Source: Linum tenue
Taxonomy: Eukaryota > Streptophyta > Magnoliopsida > Malpighiales > Linaceae
Direction of reading: 5' to 3'
DNA length: 64,000 nucleotides
NCBI GenBank assembly: GCA_946122785.1
Contig: CAMGYJ010000011.1
Location: 19,841,007-19,905,006, forward strand
Every line of letters starts with the position of its first letter. Position 1 is the first letter of the stretch. A model generated the notes under the pieces. It had not been told where the DNA came from. It did not search any database and saw nothing but the letters and a program-made list of their open reading frames with translations. The position numbers and the translations under genes were made by a program. Below are positions 30,231 through 42,486 of this stretch, piece after piece.

Positions 30231-31587
30231 TCAAGTTTCGGTCCACCCAAGAACCTCCTTGAAGTTGAGGTTCTCGTCGGTGAGATGAAATCTCAAGTCA
30301 AGAGCATTGGACGAATCCATGATTGAGGGCTTGTGAACTTGATCGACTTTGAGGCTCCACCCACGAGACCTCTTCTTCTTACTTTCTTCACTTTTCTCTT
30401 TGCCCCACACCATATTATGAAACCTCGATCGACTTCCATCGCATCCACCAAGAGGGATCGCCGATAGTTTGGCCTTGGATTGACAAAGAGCCGCAAATGG
30501 GTCCTTCTCCAAAAGTGCATCGAGGTCGGGTTAAAGCATTGGTAGATCTTGTAACTTATGGATACTTCATCCACAACGACCTCGTCCTCATCTTGGATGC
30601 CACTTGATCCTTCTACTTCTTCCTCAACCTCCCTTCCTTATTTGTCTATTTCCTCCCCTTGGGAACACTCGAGATCTTCCTCTTCTTTAAAGTTCGCTTC
30701 CTCCTCTTCAACCTCTTCTTTCTCCTTCCCATTCATGTCTTCAAGCACGAATTTGAGGGCAAGATGCCATACAATTTCTTAGAAGGGATTCTCTTGCTAC
30801 TCCACACTCGTGTCTTGGTCTTCAAAGTTGCTTTCGGGAAGGGGAAAGTGATGGGAGTCATCAATGCAACCTTCTTGTTCATCCTCCCCACGGAACTCTC
30901 CGGGGTGAGTTCTTCTTGCTCCACACGGTTGTCATTGATCGCTCCTTCAACCTCCTCCTTCTCCTCCAATAATGAGAGGCGATAGCTTTCACAAGCTCGT
31001 GCCACTTTCTCTTCTAGTGTTAAACCGGGAGGAGGGAGGGGTTGGAAATCCATGGCGGAGCTCTTTCTTCCAAAATTCTCATGGCTCGCCTCTTTGACTT
31101 CCAATCTTTCTTCCAATGGTAGGAGGCGATGGTGATCAAGTTGTGCACATGCTTGCTCAACAAGCTCTCCTTGCCTCTCCGTGCGTTGACGAAGCTCCCC
31201 TACCTCCCGAAGAAAGGTTGAGTCGATAGGGCTGGCGATGGGAAGGTCCAAGCTAGAGCACCCTTCATTGGTGCCCCGAACAAGTCGCTCGACCATGAGC
31301 TCTAATTTTCTCTTTGGCTCCGATTGTGGGGTGGCACATGGTCTTGAGGTTTGTCCCATGAAACTCTCCATGGCCAACTCCAACTTCGATTTCTCCTCGA
31401 GTTGTGGAGGGTAACTGGGGAAGCTTATTAGTATCCCATGAGAATGGTCGCTCTTCGTGGAAGGGAGGTTGGTAGTAGAATCTGGATCCTTAACTTCCCC
31501 CTTCTTGATCGTCCCATGAAGTCCCTGGGTAACCACTCTCGGGTGTTGGTGGATACCCCTACACTTGGGGAAATCATAAGGATCCAT
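30231..31587 (-). pseudogene. Element E ORF: acidic, coiled-coil-rich protein of unknown family, broken
   Basis: ATG at 31587; 284 codons run to 30733, then the likely continuation shifts frame, passes an Glu-rich tract (KEEVEEEEANFKEEED) with a stop near 30650, and ends near 30231 just before HP1 (LHLTDENLNF-like end, read FHLTDENLNFKEVLG). Predicted features by eye: many charged residues and heptad-like stretches (VGELRQRTERQGELVEQ; LEEKVARACESYRLSLLEE). It occupies the place of gag-pol between the primer site and HP1. I do not recognise the family. Confidence 0.55.
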
Positions 31588-31764
31588 TATCCAATTCCTA
31601 CAAACACAAAAACACTAAAAAGAAAAATCAAACACACACAAACCACCCTTCAAGACGAAGAGTGGTAAACAAAACACACACGAAACACAAAACATAAACA
31701 AAAAGGCAAGATAGAAAATGCTATAGTAACACTAAATGACCTTTTCTGGATAACGGACGGTAAG

Positions 31765-31789
31765 GGCCCCGACAACGGAGCCAAAAACT
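31765..31789 (-). promoter_or_regulatory. Primer-binding site of element E
   Basis: On the minus strand AGTTTTTGGCTCCGTTGTCG follows the LTR end directly and is continuous, unlike B's. It resembles the TGGCGCCGTTGCCGGGG site common in this group. Confidence 0.8.
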
Positions 31790-33273
31790 TGACTCGCGCA
31801 AAACACCACACTAGAAATCCCCTTTAGAGCCCAAGTTTTTAAACTCTAGAGGGGTGCAGCATTGGGCAAGTAAGTTTTAATTATCAACCCAGGCATATCT
31901 ATGTACCGTACTTCAATCGCTTAGGTTGTTATCTAGCAATCAAATTTTGGGTTTAGAACTAATGGAACTACAAACTAAACAATCAAAGGAAAGTAAATAA
32001 AGGAAAATTCTAACTAAGTGAGCTTCACCCAGGAGTTGCTTTGCCCTAACTAGCCACCATGACTCGTTGGATTGAATGGAGTCATGTGGTGTAGTTGGTT
32101 GTGAACTGCGAGAGTCAGCAACTAGTGATCGATTTTTCACGGAATCAATTTACTAGCGATCGATTTGTCACGGGATCGATCCACTCACGACGTTTAGGGG
32201 AACCGCTGGGAGGAGCAACTAGTGATCCATTTGACACATGATGGATTCACTAAAGATCGATTTGTCACGGAATCTATCTTCTCACTCAGTCTCTAGGGGT
32301 TGCCTTGGTCTCTCCCTCAAACCGGAGTTTGAGTGGCTTAATCACAACCAACCTAGATGCAAACTTGAGTCAAGGGGGATGCTCATCTCTAACCTAGATA
32401 GTAGGCACAAATTGCCCAGGAAAACCAAGCTTGTCTAGCCTACCTAAAAAGGTGTGGTATTCCTCTAATCTAGGTTAGGCAAGCACACTAGATTTGGGAT
32501 CTACAACACCCAAGAGAAAGTAGTGAGTTTCTAGAGAGAGAGAGAGAGAGGAGAGATTACAAAGAAACCTCTAGATCTTCTTCTTCTTCTTCTAGGCTTG
32601 ATTCCTTGCTCCCAAGCTTGAAGAATGCCTTCAATTAAGCTCCAAGATCCTTCTCTCACTCTCTAGAACTCCCCTATGGTGTTTTGGGTCGAAACCCTAG
32701 AGAAAGAAACCAATTCTTCTCCAAAAACCAGCTCTCCTTCTCTCCCCCCGCTGCAGTCTTCATATTTGCCCGAAAGTGATCAGTTCACGGACGCGTTGGT
32801 CAGTTCACGGCAGTGAACACCTAAATGCATCCATGAACTCATTTTCGTCCACAACCCACCGCTTCGCTTCTGTTGTTCACGGTCATTGGCTCTAGTTCAC
32901 GATCTTAGCGACCGTGAACTCCCTCGGGGGTTAGTAACCTCTGAAACCTCGCTAGACTTCTCGATGTTGACGGTTTGTGGCTACAGTTCATGGTCTTAGG
33001 AGACCGTGAACTCTCTTGTTTGACCGTGAACTGCGGCTTCTTCCTGGACGACTGCACTTCACTGTTACGGGGCACTTCGGACTTTTCTTCGTTTTTTGCG
33101 CTTTTTGACCTCCAATTATCCCAAAATTTGACCTCGACCATTCCACACATGCTAGGACCCGAAATATATCAAAATAAGCACAACCTAGCGTGATATATGT
33201 CGAGGAAAAATGAACTACTAGGCTAAACAAATAAGAAATGAGGGGTAAAATGTGTACATTTGGGCCCGAATCA
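31790..33273 (-). repeat. 5' LTR of element E
   Basis: On the minus strand begins TGATTCGGGCC (33273) and ends GCGCGAGTCA (31790). It contains the word family GTTCACGGxxGTGAAC (32803-32818) with several half copies between 32783 and 33030. Right flank 33274 onward is Copia pol. Confidence 0.85.
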
Positions 33274-36090
33274 CCTAACATTTTAGCTGTCCCCGAATTG
33301 GTTCCTAATCTCGTTTTTGGTTGTCACTTGACTGAACAGGGATATCGTGTTGTTTTTTCTCCTTTTGATTGTGTTGTGAAGGAAGCGAAGACGGGGAGGG
33401 AGATCGGGCACGAGAGTAAACATGGGCGCATCTTTCAGTTAGAGGGGCTTTCGGATCAGTCACTCTCTTCGTCGGTGTCTAGGGATTTTCTTCCATTCCG
33501 TGTTCTGTGTTTTCTAGTTTACTGGGTCAAAGGTTTTTTCTTTGGAATTCTCATCTTGGTCACGCCCATGTTAGTCGGCTTGTATCGATGTTGAAAATCA
33601 AAATTTTTGGAAATAATGTGACTGGCGTTTCCTCTAAGCTTTTTTTTTGTAGAAGTTATGTCGATCATGGCTATAAGTATTTTGCCTTTTTTGTCGATCA
33701 GACTACTCGTTTTGTTTGGGTCTATTTTCTTCGCCTCAAGTCCAATCTTCTTTCGATTGCGACTGAATTTCTTACCATGGTCAAAACTCAGTTTCATAAA
33801 CCGGTTCATATTATTCGTTCTGATGAAAGGGGAGGGGGGGGGGATTTGGTTCTAATGACTTGTCAGTTTTGTTTCGTTCCCTTGGCATCCTGCCTCAAAA
33901 ATCATGTCTCGGTACGTCTCTGCAAAACGGGGTGGTAGAGCGTAAAAATCGGCATGTTCTAGAAATCATTCGTGCCTTACTTCTCGAGTCTCATGTTCCT
34001 CCTCGTTGTTTGCTTGAAGCAGTTGCTACAGTTGTTCGTCTTATGAATTTTTATGTTACTCCTCTTCTTAACAATTTGAAACCCTACTTCTCATTTTTCT
34101 CTCATCCGAACTACTCTCGCCTCCGTGTCTTTGGTTGTACGGTCTTTGTTCTTTTACCTCGTCATGAACGTCCCAAGCTATCCTCCAAAATTGCTCGTTG
34201 CGTGTTCCTTGGTTATAGTTTGGTCCGTAAGGGGTATCTTTGTTTTGATCCTGCCCTCGATCGTATTCGTATCTCATGTAACATCATCTTCTTTGGATAC
34301 CTTCCTTTATTTTCTCCTACATCAGAATCTCGATCATTCGTTTCTTTCTTGTGTCCCTTTTTGACCGACTCCCTTAATGATGCGTCCCCAGACTCTCCAC
34401 AACACCCGACCCCTCCCCACCGCCCTCTCAGCACTCGCCTGCTTCAGCGTCCCCTACTGTGGACTTGAAGGACTCCGACTCCTCCCCTCATAACACACTT
34501 ACTCCGCCAGCTCCCATTCCTTGTTGTCATTCCACTCGGGTCAATCTTGGTCAGCCACCTTTATATAAGAAAGATTTTTTTTTGTTTCAAGTGGATTCTA
34601 TTCTTGTTCCTACTAGGTACAAGCCAGCACATGGTCACCCGCCATGGGAAGATGCCATGGATGTAGAGATTGATGCCATCAATAAAAATGATACTGGGGA
34701 CGTGGTTGATCGTCCGGAGAATGTTCCTATTGTTGCTTCGTGATGGGTAAATGCTTTGAAGATGCGGCCGGATGGTACTCTCGAACGTTTCAAGGCACGA
34801 GTTATAGCACATGGGTTTAGCCAGTAGTTCGGTATTGATTATACAGAGTTGTTGCTCCCATTGCTAAGCTACAGACTGTTCGTACTCTTCTTGCTGTTGC
34901 TGCTAATCGTCATTGGCCTTTGTTTCAACTTGATGCGAAGAATGTGTTCCTTAATGGCGAGCTTAAGGAGCTCGTTTACATGGCTCCTCCTCTTGGTTAC
35001 AAACTAGTTAAGCCGAACCAGGTCTGCAGGCTAAAGCGTTCTTTTTGTGGCCTGCAACAGGCTCCTCGTGCCTGATTTAAAAAGTTTCAAGAGAGCATTA
35101 TGCAACTGGGTTTTAATCAGAGTTCGAATGATCCGTCGTTGTTCCTTCCCAAGTCTTCCTCTAGCTTGGTTGCGTTGCTTCTCACGCAGGCATTGGATGC
35201 TGCCGGTATTAAGCATCTCACACAGGCTTTGCATGCTGCCTTCAATCTGAAAGAACTTGGTCCTTATCTTACTTCCTGGGGCTTGAGGTCTTGAGCACAG
35301 ATGCTGGCATTTTGCTTAGTCAACGCCGTTACATTGATGATTTGCTCTATGATCAGCGCTTTGAGTCCTGTAAGCCGACGTCCACTCCTATGGAAGTAAA
35401 TGTGAAGTTTGGTCGGGAATCTGGGACTTTGCTTCGTGATGGTACGCAGTACAAGTCTATTGTGGGTAGCCTTCTCTATCTTACGCGCACTCGGCGGTAT
35501 ATCTCCTATTCAGTTCAGGTGCTTAGTCAGTTTATGGATCGACTGCATGATGTTCATCTTGCTACCATTTTTCGTCTTCTCCGCTACCTTCAACAGACCA
35601 GGGACGTGGGTATTTTCTTTCCTTCTCATGGTTCACTTACTCTTCAGGCATATTCTAACTATGATTTGCTGGGTGTATTGACACCTATTGTTCAACGACT
35701 GGTTGGTGTGTCAGATTCAGGGAGGCTTGTGTTTTTTGGCGGTGTAACAAACAGGATAAAGTCTCCAAGTCTTCTACAGAGGCTGAATATTGGGTCATGT
35801 CAGATGTGAGTTCTAAATTGGTTTGGTTGCAGCGGCTTATCTTGGATTTTGGTGTTGCTTGTGTGTCTCCTCTCACTCTCTATGTTGAAAACATTAGTTG
35901 TATTCAGATAGTTATTAATCCAGTTCTTCATGATCACACCAAGCATATCAAGATTCACAGTCACTAAGTTCGTGATTTTTGTTTGAAGGTACCTTAGTTC
36001 TACACTATTTGCCTACGCAACATCAAGTGGCTGACATATTCACCAAAGCTTTCTCTCTGGCTCTTCATGGTTCCTGTCTAGAAAATTGAT
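33274..36090 (+). pseudogene. pol: Copia K pol: pre-integrase, integrase, RT, RNase H remnants
   Basis: Seen in order: pre-integrase (VPELVPNLVFG; HLGHAHVSRLVS), integrase core start (FAFFVDQTTRFVWVYFL, IIRSDE), a deletion after the G-run at 33829-33842, QNGVVERKNRHVLEI, the linker RLRVFGCTVFVLLPRHER, RT (QLDAKNVFLNGEL), SIVGSLLYLTRTRR and RNase H (HTKHIKIHSH). The YVDD box is gone: the reading passes from SLVALLL straight to a sequence continuing DAAGI. Stops and frameshifts are frequent (34741, 34825, 35075). Non-functional. Confidence 0.85.
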
Positions 36091-36121
36091 GCTTCGTGAG
36101 CGACATCAATTTGGGGGAGGC

Positions 36122-36400
36122 TGTTGACGTATATTGGTTGCATGGATCAACCCAGCATTGTAAATCCTGTATGTGTAGACGAGATAGGGTTGGCCGAATT
36201 CTTTCTCCCTCTCTCTCCCCCGTGATGTAAGCTATATATATTTATTATTCTTCCCTGTAACCTCACCGAAAACCAAATAAGATCTTATAGCTCGGAGAGT
36301 GCCTACTCTCCCATGGACTAGTCCCGAATCTCGGGGAAACCACGTAAATCGGTGTGTGTCCGTTTCATTTATTGCTACGCCGAAGTCGTTATAAGTATTT
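36122..36400 (+). repeat. 3' LTR of Copia K
   Basis: Starts TGTTGACGTA after the purine run. It includes a TATATATTT-rich segment and the block ACTCTCCCATGGACTAGTCCC that also occurs, diverged, in Copia P's LTR. The 3' end is not defined by a partner; about 36390-36400. Confidence 0.65.
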
Positions 36401-36636
36401 TGATTTGTTAATACTTATTATTCATCCATCGTAGATAGTGATGGCGATTTAAATAGTTCGGTTTTTGGTTTAGCCGAGAAATCGTGAGCGCATTCCCATT
36501 GTTTTAGGGATTGTCTTTTTTTGTTGTTGTTGTTGCAAATAACTTTGTTTATAGTACATATTATCATGATATATTATATAGGATGGTGCATCAATTAATA
36601 TTTTTAGAATATTATCAAAATGGATGTCATTATTAA

Positions 36637-39478
36637 GGATGGCAATGGGCCCGCTGATCTTGGACATCCGCCGGCCCCACCTGCAAACAATGGGCTGAAA
36701 CCAGCGATGGCGGGCTGGAAGGCGATGATGGGTAGGCCCGCGACCCGGTGGCTGCGGTGATGGGCTGGGGACGGATTAAACGATCCCCACCCTATACCCG
36801 CCCTGAGTACAACACGACGCTGTTTTGTAAGGCATTTTAATCACCAAACCCCGCCGCCCTCGTCCCTGATTTCCTCTCAACTCGAATACGGCGAATTGCC
36901 AATTTATCTCCAAATCTCTTACATTCCGACGATTCCTCCTCGTTTCTCATCAAGCAGCTGGTGCTAAATCTTTAGTCTGCTTAGGTAAGTCGTTCGTAGC
37001 TTGTGCTTAATCTTCAGCTGGTGCTAATTTTGCACCTTGTTGTTGGTTGTTCGTAGCTTAATTTGTTCCTGTCAATTGTTGTATGGAAATTAGCATTGAA
37101 CACATGTAATATGCTAAACTGGTCAATCGGGGGATGATTGTAACTTCGAAATTTTGTCAATTGGTTTCGTTTAGGCTCAACTTGAATACTGAACACATCT
37201 AATCTGTTAAGTACTAAAGTTTGAAACTGGTAAGCTTAAGCTGGGAACTTCTAAACTGCTAAACTGATATCTGTTTATCTGCTCAATGCTAAACTGTAAT
37301 CTTCCCATTGCTAATCTTTTGTAATCTACTTAATGGTAATATTTTGTAATATGTTGAATCTTAATTTGTACTATGCTTGATGCTAATTTGTTGTAATCTG
37401 CTCGATGCTAAACTGTTATCTGCTCAAATTATAATATGCTGTAAATTAAGGGCGTCGAGTCCAGTTAGATACAAATCAAGTAAATGTTTGGTTCTCTCCT
37501 TGCCCCACACACTAGTGAGAGGTTTCCTCCAATCACGAAACATTGATAGTACATTGTCGACAATTATTCTTGACAATTGTACTACCAATGATTCCATGAT
37601 CAATCTGGTTAAACAAAGGCTGGTCCTATCTAATCTAATTAGGGATGGGACACTTCTCCATATGAGGTGCTTTGCTCACATCCTTAATCTGATTATGAGG
37701 AATGTCCTAGATGTTCTTAAGGATGTAATTGAGAACATCAGGGAGAGTGTGGTATTTTGGACATGCACACCTAGGAGAGTTGAAATTTTCCATGGAACTG
37801 CCCAGCAATTAAAGTCGGCTATTTCTAAGAAACTGGTGTTGGATTGTCCCACTCGGTGAAATTCTACATATGAGATGCTTTTTGATGCTATCCCATATGA
37901 TGATATGTTCTCTGTTATGAAAAAAAGGGAACCTCAATACAACTCTCTGCCAAGCAACGAGCAGTGGGAGTTTGCTGGAATTTTGTGTGGAAAACTTGAG
38001 GTTTTCAATGACATAACTGCTATATTTTCTGGTTCAAACTATCCTACAGCCAATCTGATTTTTGCTAAAGTTTGTGACTTGAGGTTGTGTTTGATGGAAT
38101 GGTTAGTTGATCCTAATCTGATGATTGTTTTATGGTTGCGAACATGTGGGATAAGTTTACCAAATAGTGGGATGATATACATTTGCTGTTTGCTGTGGCT
38201 GTTGTGATGGATCCCCGGTACAAACTGGATTTGGTTGGGTACTATGCTACCAATTTGGTATTTCAAGTACTGACCTTGTGATTGAAAGGATCATAGATGT
38301 TGTTGCTAACTTGGTTGTCGAGTATCAGAGGAAATCCTCTAAGAACACTACTGTTTCATCTACTTCTCATTCTTCTTCTTCGGCCACAGATCTGGATTTT
38401 GATCTATATGTGAGCTAAAGGAAAAAACCAGAACATCAGTAGTAATCACTGAGTTAGATCACTATTTAGCTAAGGATGTTCATCCTAGAATACCAGATTT
38501 GGATTTGCTTGGTTGGGTGGAAATTCAATGGTGCCAAGTATCCTATTTTGCAAGACATTGCAAGGGATTTACTTGTTGTCCCTGTTATAAGTGTTGCTTC
38601 GGTATCTGCCTTTAGACATTGCAAGAGATGAGGATGATGTAGCTGTTGTCATCAACCTGCTGGACTAGCTCTAGGTTTGTGATCGAACCATTAACATTTT
38701 TCATTTTCCCTACTAATGCTTTCTTATGAGTTATGTGTTAAATTCTGAACACACCTTGAATCTTTCATACTGTATAGTCTTGTCCATTAGGTACTAGTTA
38801 ATGAATAAGTGGTGTATGATGTATTGTTGGTATGTTGATGGTAGGATGATTTGCTGCTGCCTGCTGGTCTGCTGATGATGGCAAAGGCCTGCTAGTCTGT
38901 TGTGGATATTTTGCCTGATGGGGTGCTGATGAAGATGGATTTTGATAGCTCGGATTTCATACTATTTTTAGTTGGCCTAATCATAGTTTCCTAGAGTACT
39001 ACTATCTCGGCTTTTGAACTATTAGACTTGCATTTGTGGTTATGTTTTGAACTTTGTTAGCTCGGCTTTCTTTCCTTGTTAGCTGAGATGTTGATACAGT
39101 TATTATTGGTTTATCATGGTTATATTTCTGGATTTTAGACAAGTTATGGGTTTGCAAGTTCATGGTTACAGTTATGGATTGTTAGCTCGGCTTTCTTTCC
39201 TTTTTAGCTGACTACTTTATGTCATAAATGTTTTGGTTTTGTTTTAATTCACTTCATGTAATACGTTGTAATGATACGGAGGAATGGTTTTGGTTATATG
39301 TTGGCGGGTAACCCGTGCCCGTGGATTCACTGAAATCCGCTTGGGTTTGGGCATGGGCCAGATTTTTTGCCCATATAGCTTTGTGGGGCGGTGACGGGTA
39401 AAATCCGTAGGCATAAATGGCGGGTAGTGAATATAGGGTATCCGCACCGTATCCGTGGGCATACAATGCACACATAAG
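36637..39478 (+). mobile_element. Decayed autonomous hAT transposon
   Basis: The left end AAGGATGGCAATGGGCCCG and the right part rich in GGGTAACCCGTGCCCGTGG and ATCCGTGGGCA are typical of plant hAT (Ac-like) ends. The right end is eroded and no clean 8-bp duplication was found. It contains a leader with likely introns and a broken transposase. Confidence 0.65.
37452..38625 (+). pseudogene. hAT-family transposase remnant
   Basis: Core words MRCFAHILNLIMRNVL (start of the RNase H-like domain's conserved Cys-His region), DCPTRWNSTYEMLFDA across a stop at 37857-37859, then MDPRYKL in another frame near 38208. The C-terminal dimerisation motif is recognisable near 38500-38620 (GAKYPILQDIARDLLVVPV) after a shift. 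The BED zinc finger is not seen. At least three frame changes. It would have cut and pasted hAT elements such as those at 23842, 43079 and 46564, though their ends differ. Confidence 0.8.
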
Positions 39479-39712
39479 GAAGAGTACACAAAGCCACAAT
39501 TTATTAATTAATTGGCGAGTGATCCTCATCAGGAGGTACCAATTAAATACACAACAACAGAACACACGTACGTACGTAGAGATGCAAGCATGCATGCATA
39601 TGCAGGAGGAATATTCAGAAACAGACAATACCAAGAACAGGAAATTCATGTTTTGATGGAACCGATAAATAATTATATTACACGAAGGCACTGAGAGCAT
39701 TCCTGAGATTAG

Positions 39713-40400
39713 GGGGTCGGTTAGCATGCTAACCCCCCTTAGGGGTTGGAAAAATGACACCCCCTAGTATATTAAATACAACTATAGAATTTAATACACA
39801 CATTAAATCCACATTAGGAATTAAATGTACCATATTAATTAGGAATTCTCTCACTATTAAATACACATTAGGAATTAAATACACACATTAAATACACATT
39901 AGGAATTCTCTCACTATATTTTATTTTTCCTTTTTCAGCAGTCTCCGACCACCAGACTTCCTCCGACCGCCACACTTCTTCGGTGAAAATCCCATCGGCA
40001 GACTCCCTCCGACCACCTCCAAAAAATATACCACTGCACTGATACGGTGTACCACTATACTGGTAGATATACCACTGCACTGATACGTTGTACCATTGTA
40101 CTGGTAGATATACCACTGCACTGATACGTTGTACCACTGTACTGGTAGATATACCACTGCACTGGTAGCGATATCAGTGCACTGGTAGCAATGTCATATC
40201 TGAGTATCAGTGCAGTGGTACAAATACCAATAAAGTGGTAATTAATGTGGTGTATTTAATGCTTACTTTGTATTTAATAACAGAACATTTATTATGTTTA
40301 CTTTCATTAATACTTGTCAATAATTAATGAAAAATTGACCAATTAAAAGGGGGGTGTCCAAAAACCAACCCCTTAAAGGGTTAGCATGCTAACCCGTCCC
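39713..40400. mobile_element. Mutator-type MITE with internal 41-bp tandem repeats
   Basis: Inverted ends: GGTTAGCATGCTAACC then GGGGTTGG...GACACCCCC on the left, and the mirrored GGGTTAGCATGCTAACCC on the right. 10-bp duplication CTGAGATTAG (39703-39712) and CTGAGGTTAG (40401-40410), one mismatch. 9-11-bp duplications are typical of Mutator-like elements. 688 bp, no transposase. Confidence 0.8.
40029..40190. repeat. 41-bp tandem array inside the MITE
   Basis: Three nearly identical 41-bp units starting TACCACTGCACTGATACG, then partial units. Each unit has TACCACTGCACTG and a near-mirror ACTGGTAGATA. Confidence 0.85.
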
Positions 40401-40996
40401 CTGAGGTTAGCGATCTGCTTGTCCTTGGAAGCAAGCTGGTCGTCTTTCTCCTGAGCCCACTTCTTGAGCTCCTCGTTCTCCTTCTTGGCGGCTCATCCTC
40501 CTTCTCCTTGGCCTGCTTCTTCAGCTCCTCGATCTCCTTGTCCTTTTCTGCCTGAGGCCTCTGATTCTCCTCCAACTCCTTCTTCGCTTGTGCTAAGCCC
40601 CTGCCCCGGCCCCAACCATCAGCTTCCCGGTGGTGAGCTCAAATCGATCCCACGCGGTCCCCACCGGGACGGTGACCTGGACGCCGTGCTTGGACCACTG
40701 GTAGAGGTCGTTGAGGCGGCGCAGGAGGCTGTTGGGCCTGATGCTGGTGCTACCGCCACCAGGGTTGAGCCACGTGACGATGAACCCTTCCCTCTTGACC
40801 ATCCTCTGCTGCGCGGCGATGCCGCTCCTCAGCTCCTCCACCTTCCCGTCGGTGAACGGCACGCCGAACACTTCCAGCTCCCGGTGGGTGCAGTGCGCGT
40901 TGCTCCCGATCCGAGTCGCTTGCTTCCAGTTGGAGGGATTTTTTGGCACGTCGTGGGTGTTGAGATTATGCGTGTACGCGCCTTCCATTGTTAAGA

Positions 40997-42486
40997 CAGC
41001 CCACCTTCGTGTTTTTGGTTTTCTTTGTTTTGTCCTTCTTCCCAAACATGAACGTACAAAATTGACTTCTAAAACCGTCCGCTGTGTTTTTCTTGGCTAT
41101 AGTGATGTGCATAAGGGATACTTGTGTTATGATTCAGTTGCTCAACGTATTCGTATAGCATGTTCGGTGGTCTTTTTCGAAAATCTCAAGTACTTTCCTG
41201 CTTCTTCCGAGTCATTGTTTTCCTTCCCTGGCTCGGCATCCTCCTTACCCAGGTTCTTCGATGATGATGGTGATGATCTGGATACTTTGCCTACTCCTCA
41301 TGATCTGCCCCCCGACAGCCCTCCTACTTCACCTTCCTTGGCCATGGACAGCAGCTCCTCATCTTCACAACCACAAGCCACGCCCAGCACTAGTGCTTCC
41401 ACGTCCACAGGGGCGTCCACCCCAGCTGTCCTGCCCCCTGTAGAACTTTGGCGGTCCGACCGTATCACCAAGGGAGTGCCCCCTATTAAATTTCAAGATT
41501 TTGTTGCTCATGGAGTTTCCAGTTACATTGTCCCTACCAGGTATAAACAAGCACAAGGGAATCCATTTTGGGATGCTGCCATGCAAACGGAGTTTGATGC
41601 TCTTCATGCAAACAATACTTGGACCGTTGTTGATCGTCCACCGCCGTTAGTTCCAGTAATCGAGAGTCGTTGGGTTTATGCTCTCAAGATGTTTCTAGAT
41701 GGGTCTATTAGCGGCATAAAGCTCGGGTTGTGCCTTTGGGGTATACTCAAGAATATGGGTTTGATTATGGGGAAACCTTTGCGCCAGTCGCAAAGATGAC
41801 TACTGTTCAGACCTTAATTGTTGTTGCTGCACAGAAGAATTGGCCTTTATTTCAGATGGATGTGAAGAACGCCTTTCTTCACGGAGATTTGGAGGAGGTG
41901 ATTTATATGGAGTGACCTCCTGGTTACAATGTTGGCAAGCCTGGTCAAGTATGTCTTCTACATCGTTCACTGTATGGGTTGAAACAAGCTCCCCATGCCT
42001 GGTTTGAAAAGTTTCAAGCTACTATACTGAGCATGGGATATTGTCAGAGTTTGAATGATCCCTCATTGTTTACCAGGGCATCTTCACAAGGAATAGTGGT
42101 TCTCTTGCTTTACGTCGATGATATGATTATCTTCGGCACCGATTCCGTTGGAATTCAGCAGCTGAAAGCAAGATTACGCTCTGCTTTTCGTATCAAAGAT
42201 CTTGGTGAGCTCTTTTTTTTTTGGGTTTGGAGGTTTCACGTAACACCAAGGGTATACTTCTGAGCCAACGCAAATACATTGGTGATCTTCTGGCTGATCA
42301 TTACTTGGCCGACTATAATCCGGTTTCGACTCCTATGGAGTTGAATCTCAAGCTCAGTCATGACTCTGGTGACCGGTTGGCCGACGGAAAGCAGTACCAG
42401 AGCATTGTTGGGAGTTTAATTTACTTGTTCGCCACACGTCCTGATATCTCTTACGCCGTGCAGATTGTTAGTCAGTTTGGGGAGGC
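40997..42486 (+). pseudogene. pol: Copia M pol remnant: end of integrase, RT, start of the RNase H linker
   Basis: Starts at HLRVFGFLCFVLLPKHER (integrase-RT linker), then a Pro/Ser-rich spacer, [25 protein letters not shown] and catalytic YVDD (LLLYVDDMIIFGTD near 42110). Stops and shifts occur near 41700, 41798, 41914 and 42215 (T-run). The frame is cut within SYAVQIVSQF, where the LTR starts, so RNase H is missing. Confidence 0.85.

Larger units (their letters stand above)
29767..33273 (-). mobile_element. Element E: small reverse-strand Ty3-type non-autonomous element
   Basis: Read on the minus strand: 5' LTR (33273-31790), primer-binding site, a charged ORF of unknown family, HP1, G-tract, HP2 and 3' non-coding sequence that is cut at 29767 by the forward LTR. 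There is no gag, protease, RT or integrase. The right end lies in the pol gene of Copia K. The left part of E is presumably beyond H, off the window; that H lies inside E is inference, since no duplication can be checked. Confidence 0.7.
33274..36400 (+). mobile_element. Copia K: truncated Ty1/Copia element interrupted by E
   Basis: Copia pol from the protease/pre-integrase linker onward, then a polypurine tract (TTTGGGGGAGGC at 36110-36121) and a short LTR. The upstream half should lie on the far side of E and its nested elements. Many frame breaks. Confidence 0.8.

Noticed and set aside
40464..40994. 176-codon plus-strand frame
   Set aside because: It is the complement of the decayed minus-strand gene and its coiled-coil codons; composition mirrors the true frame.
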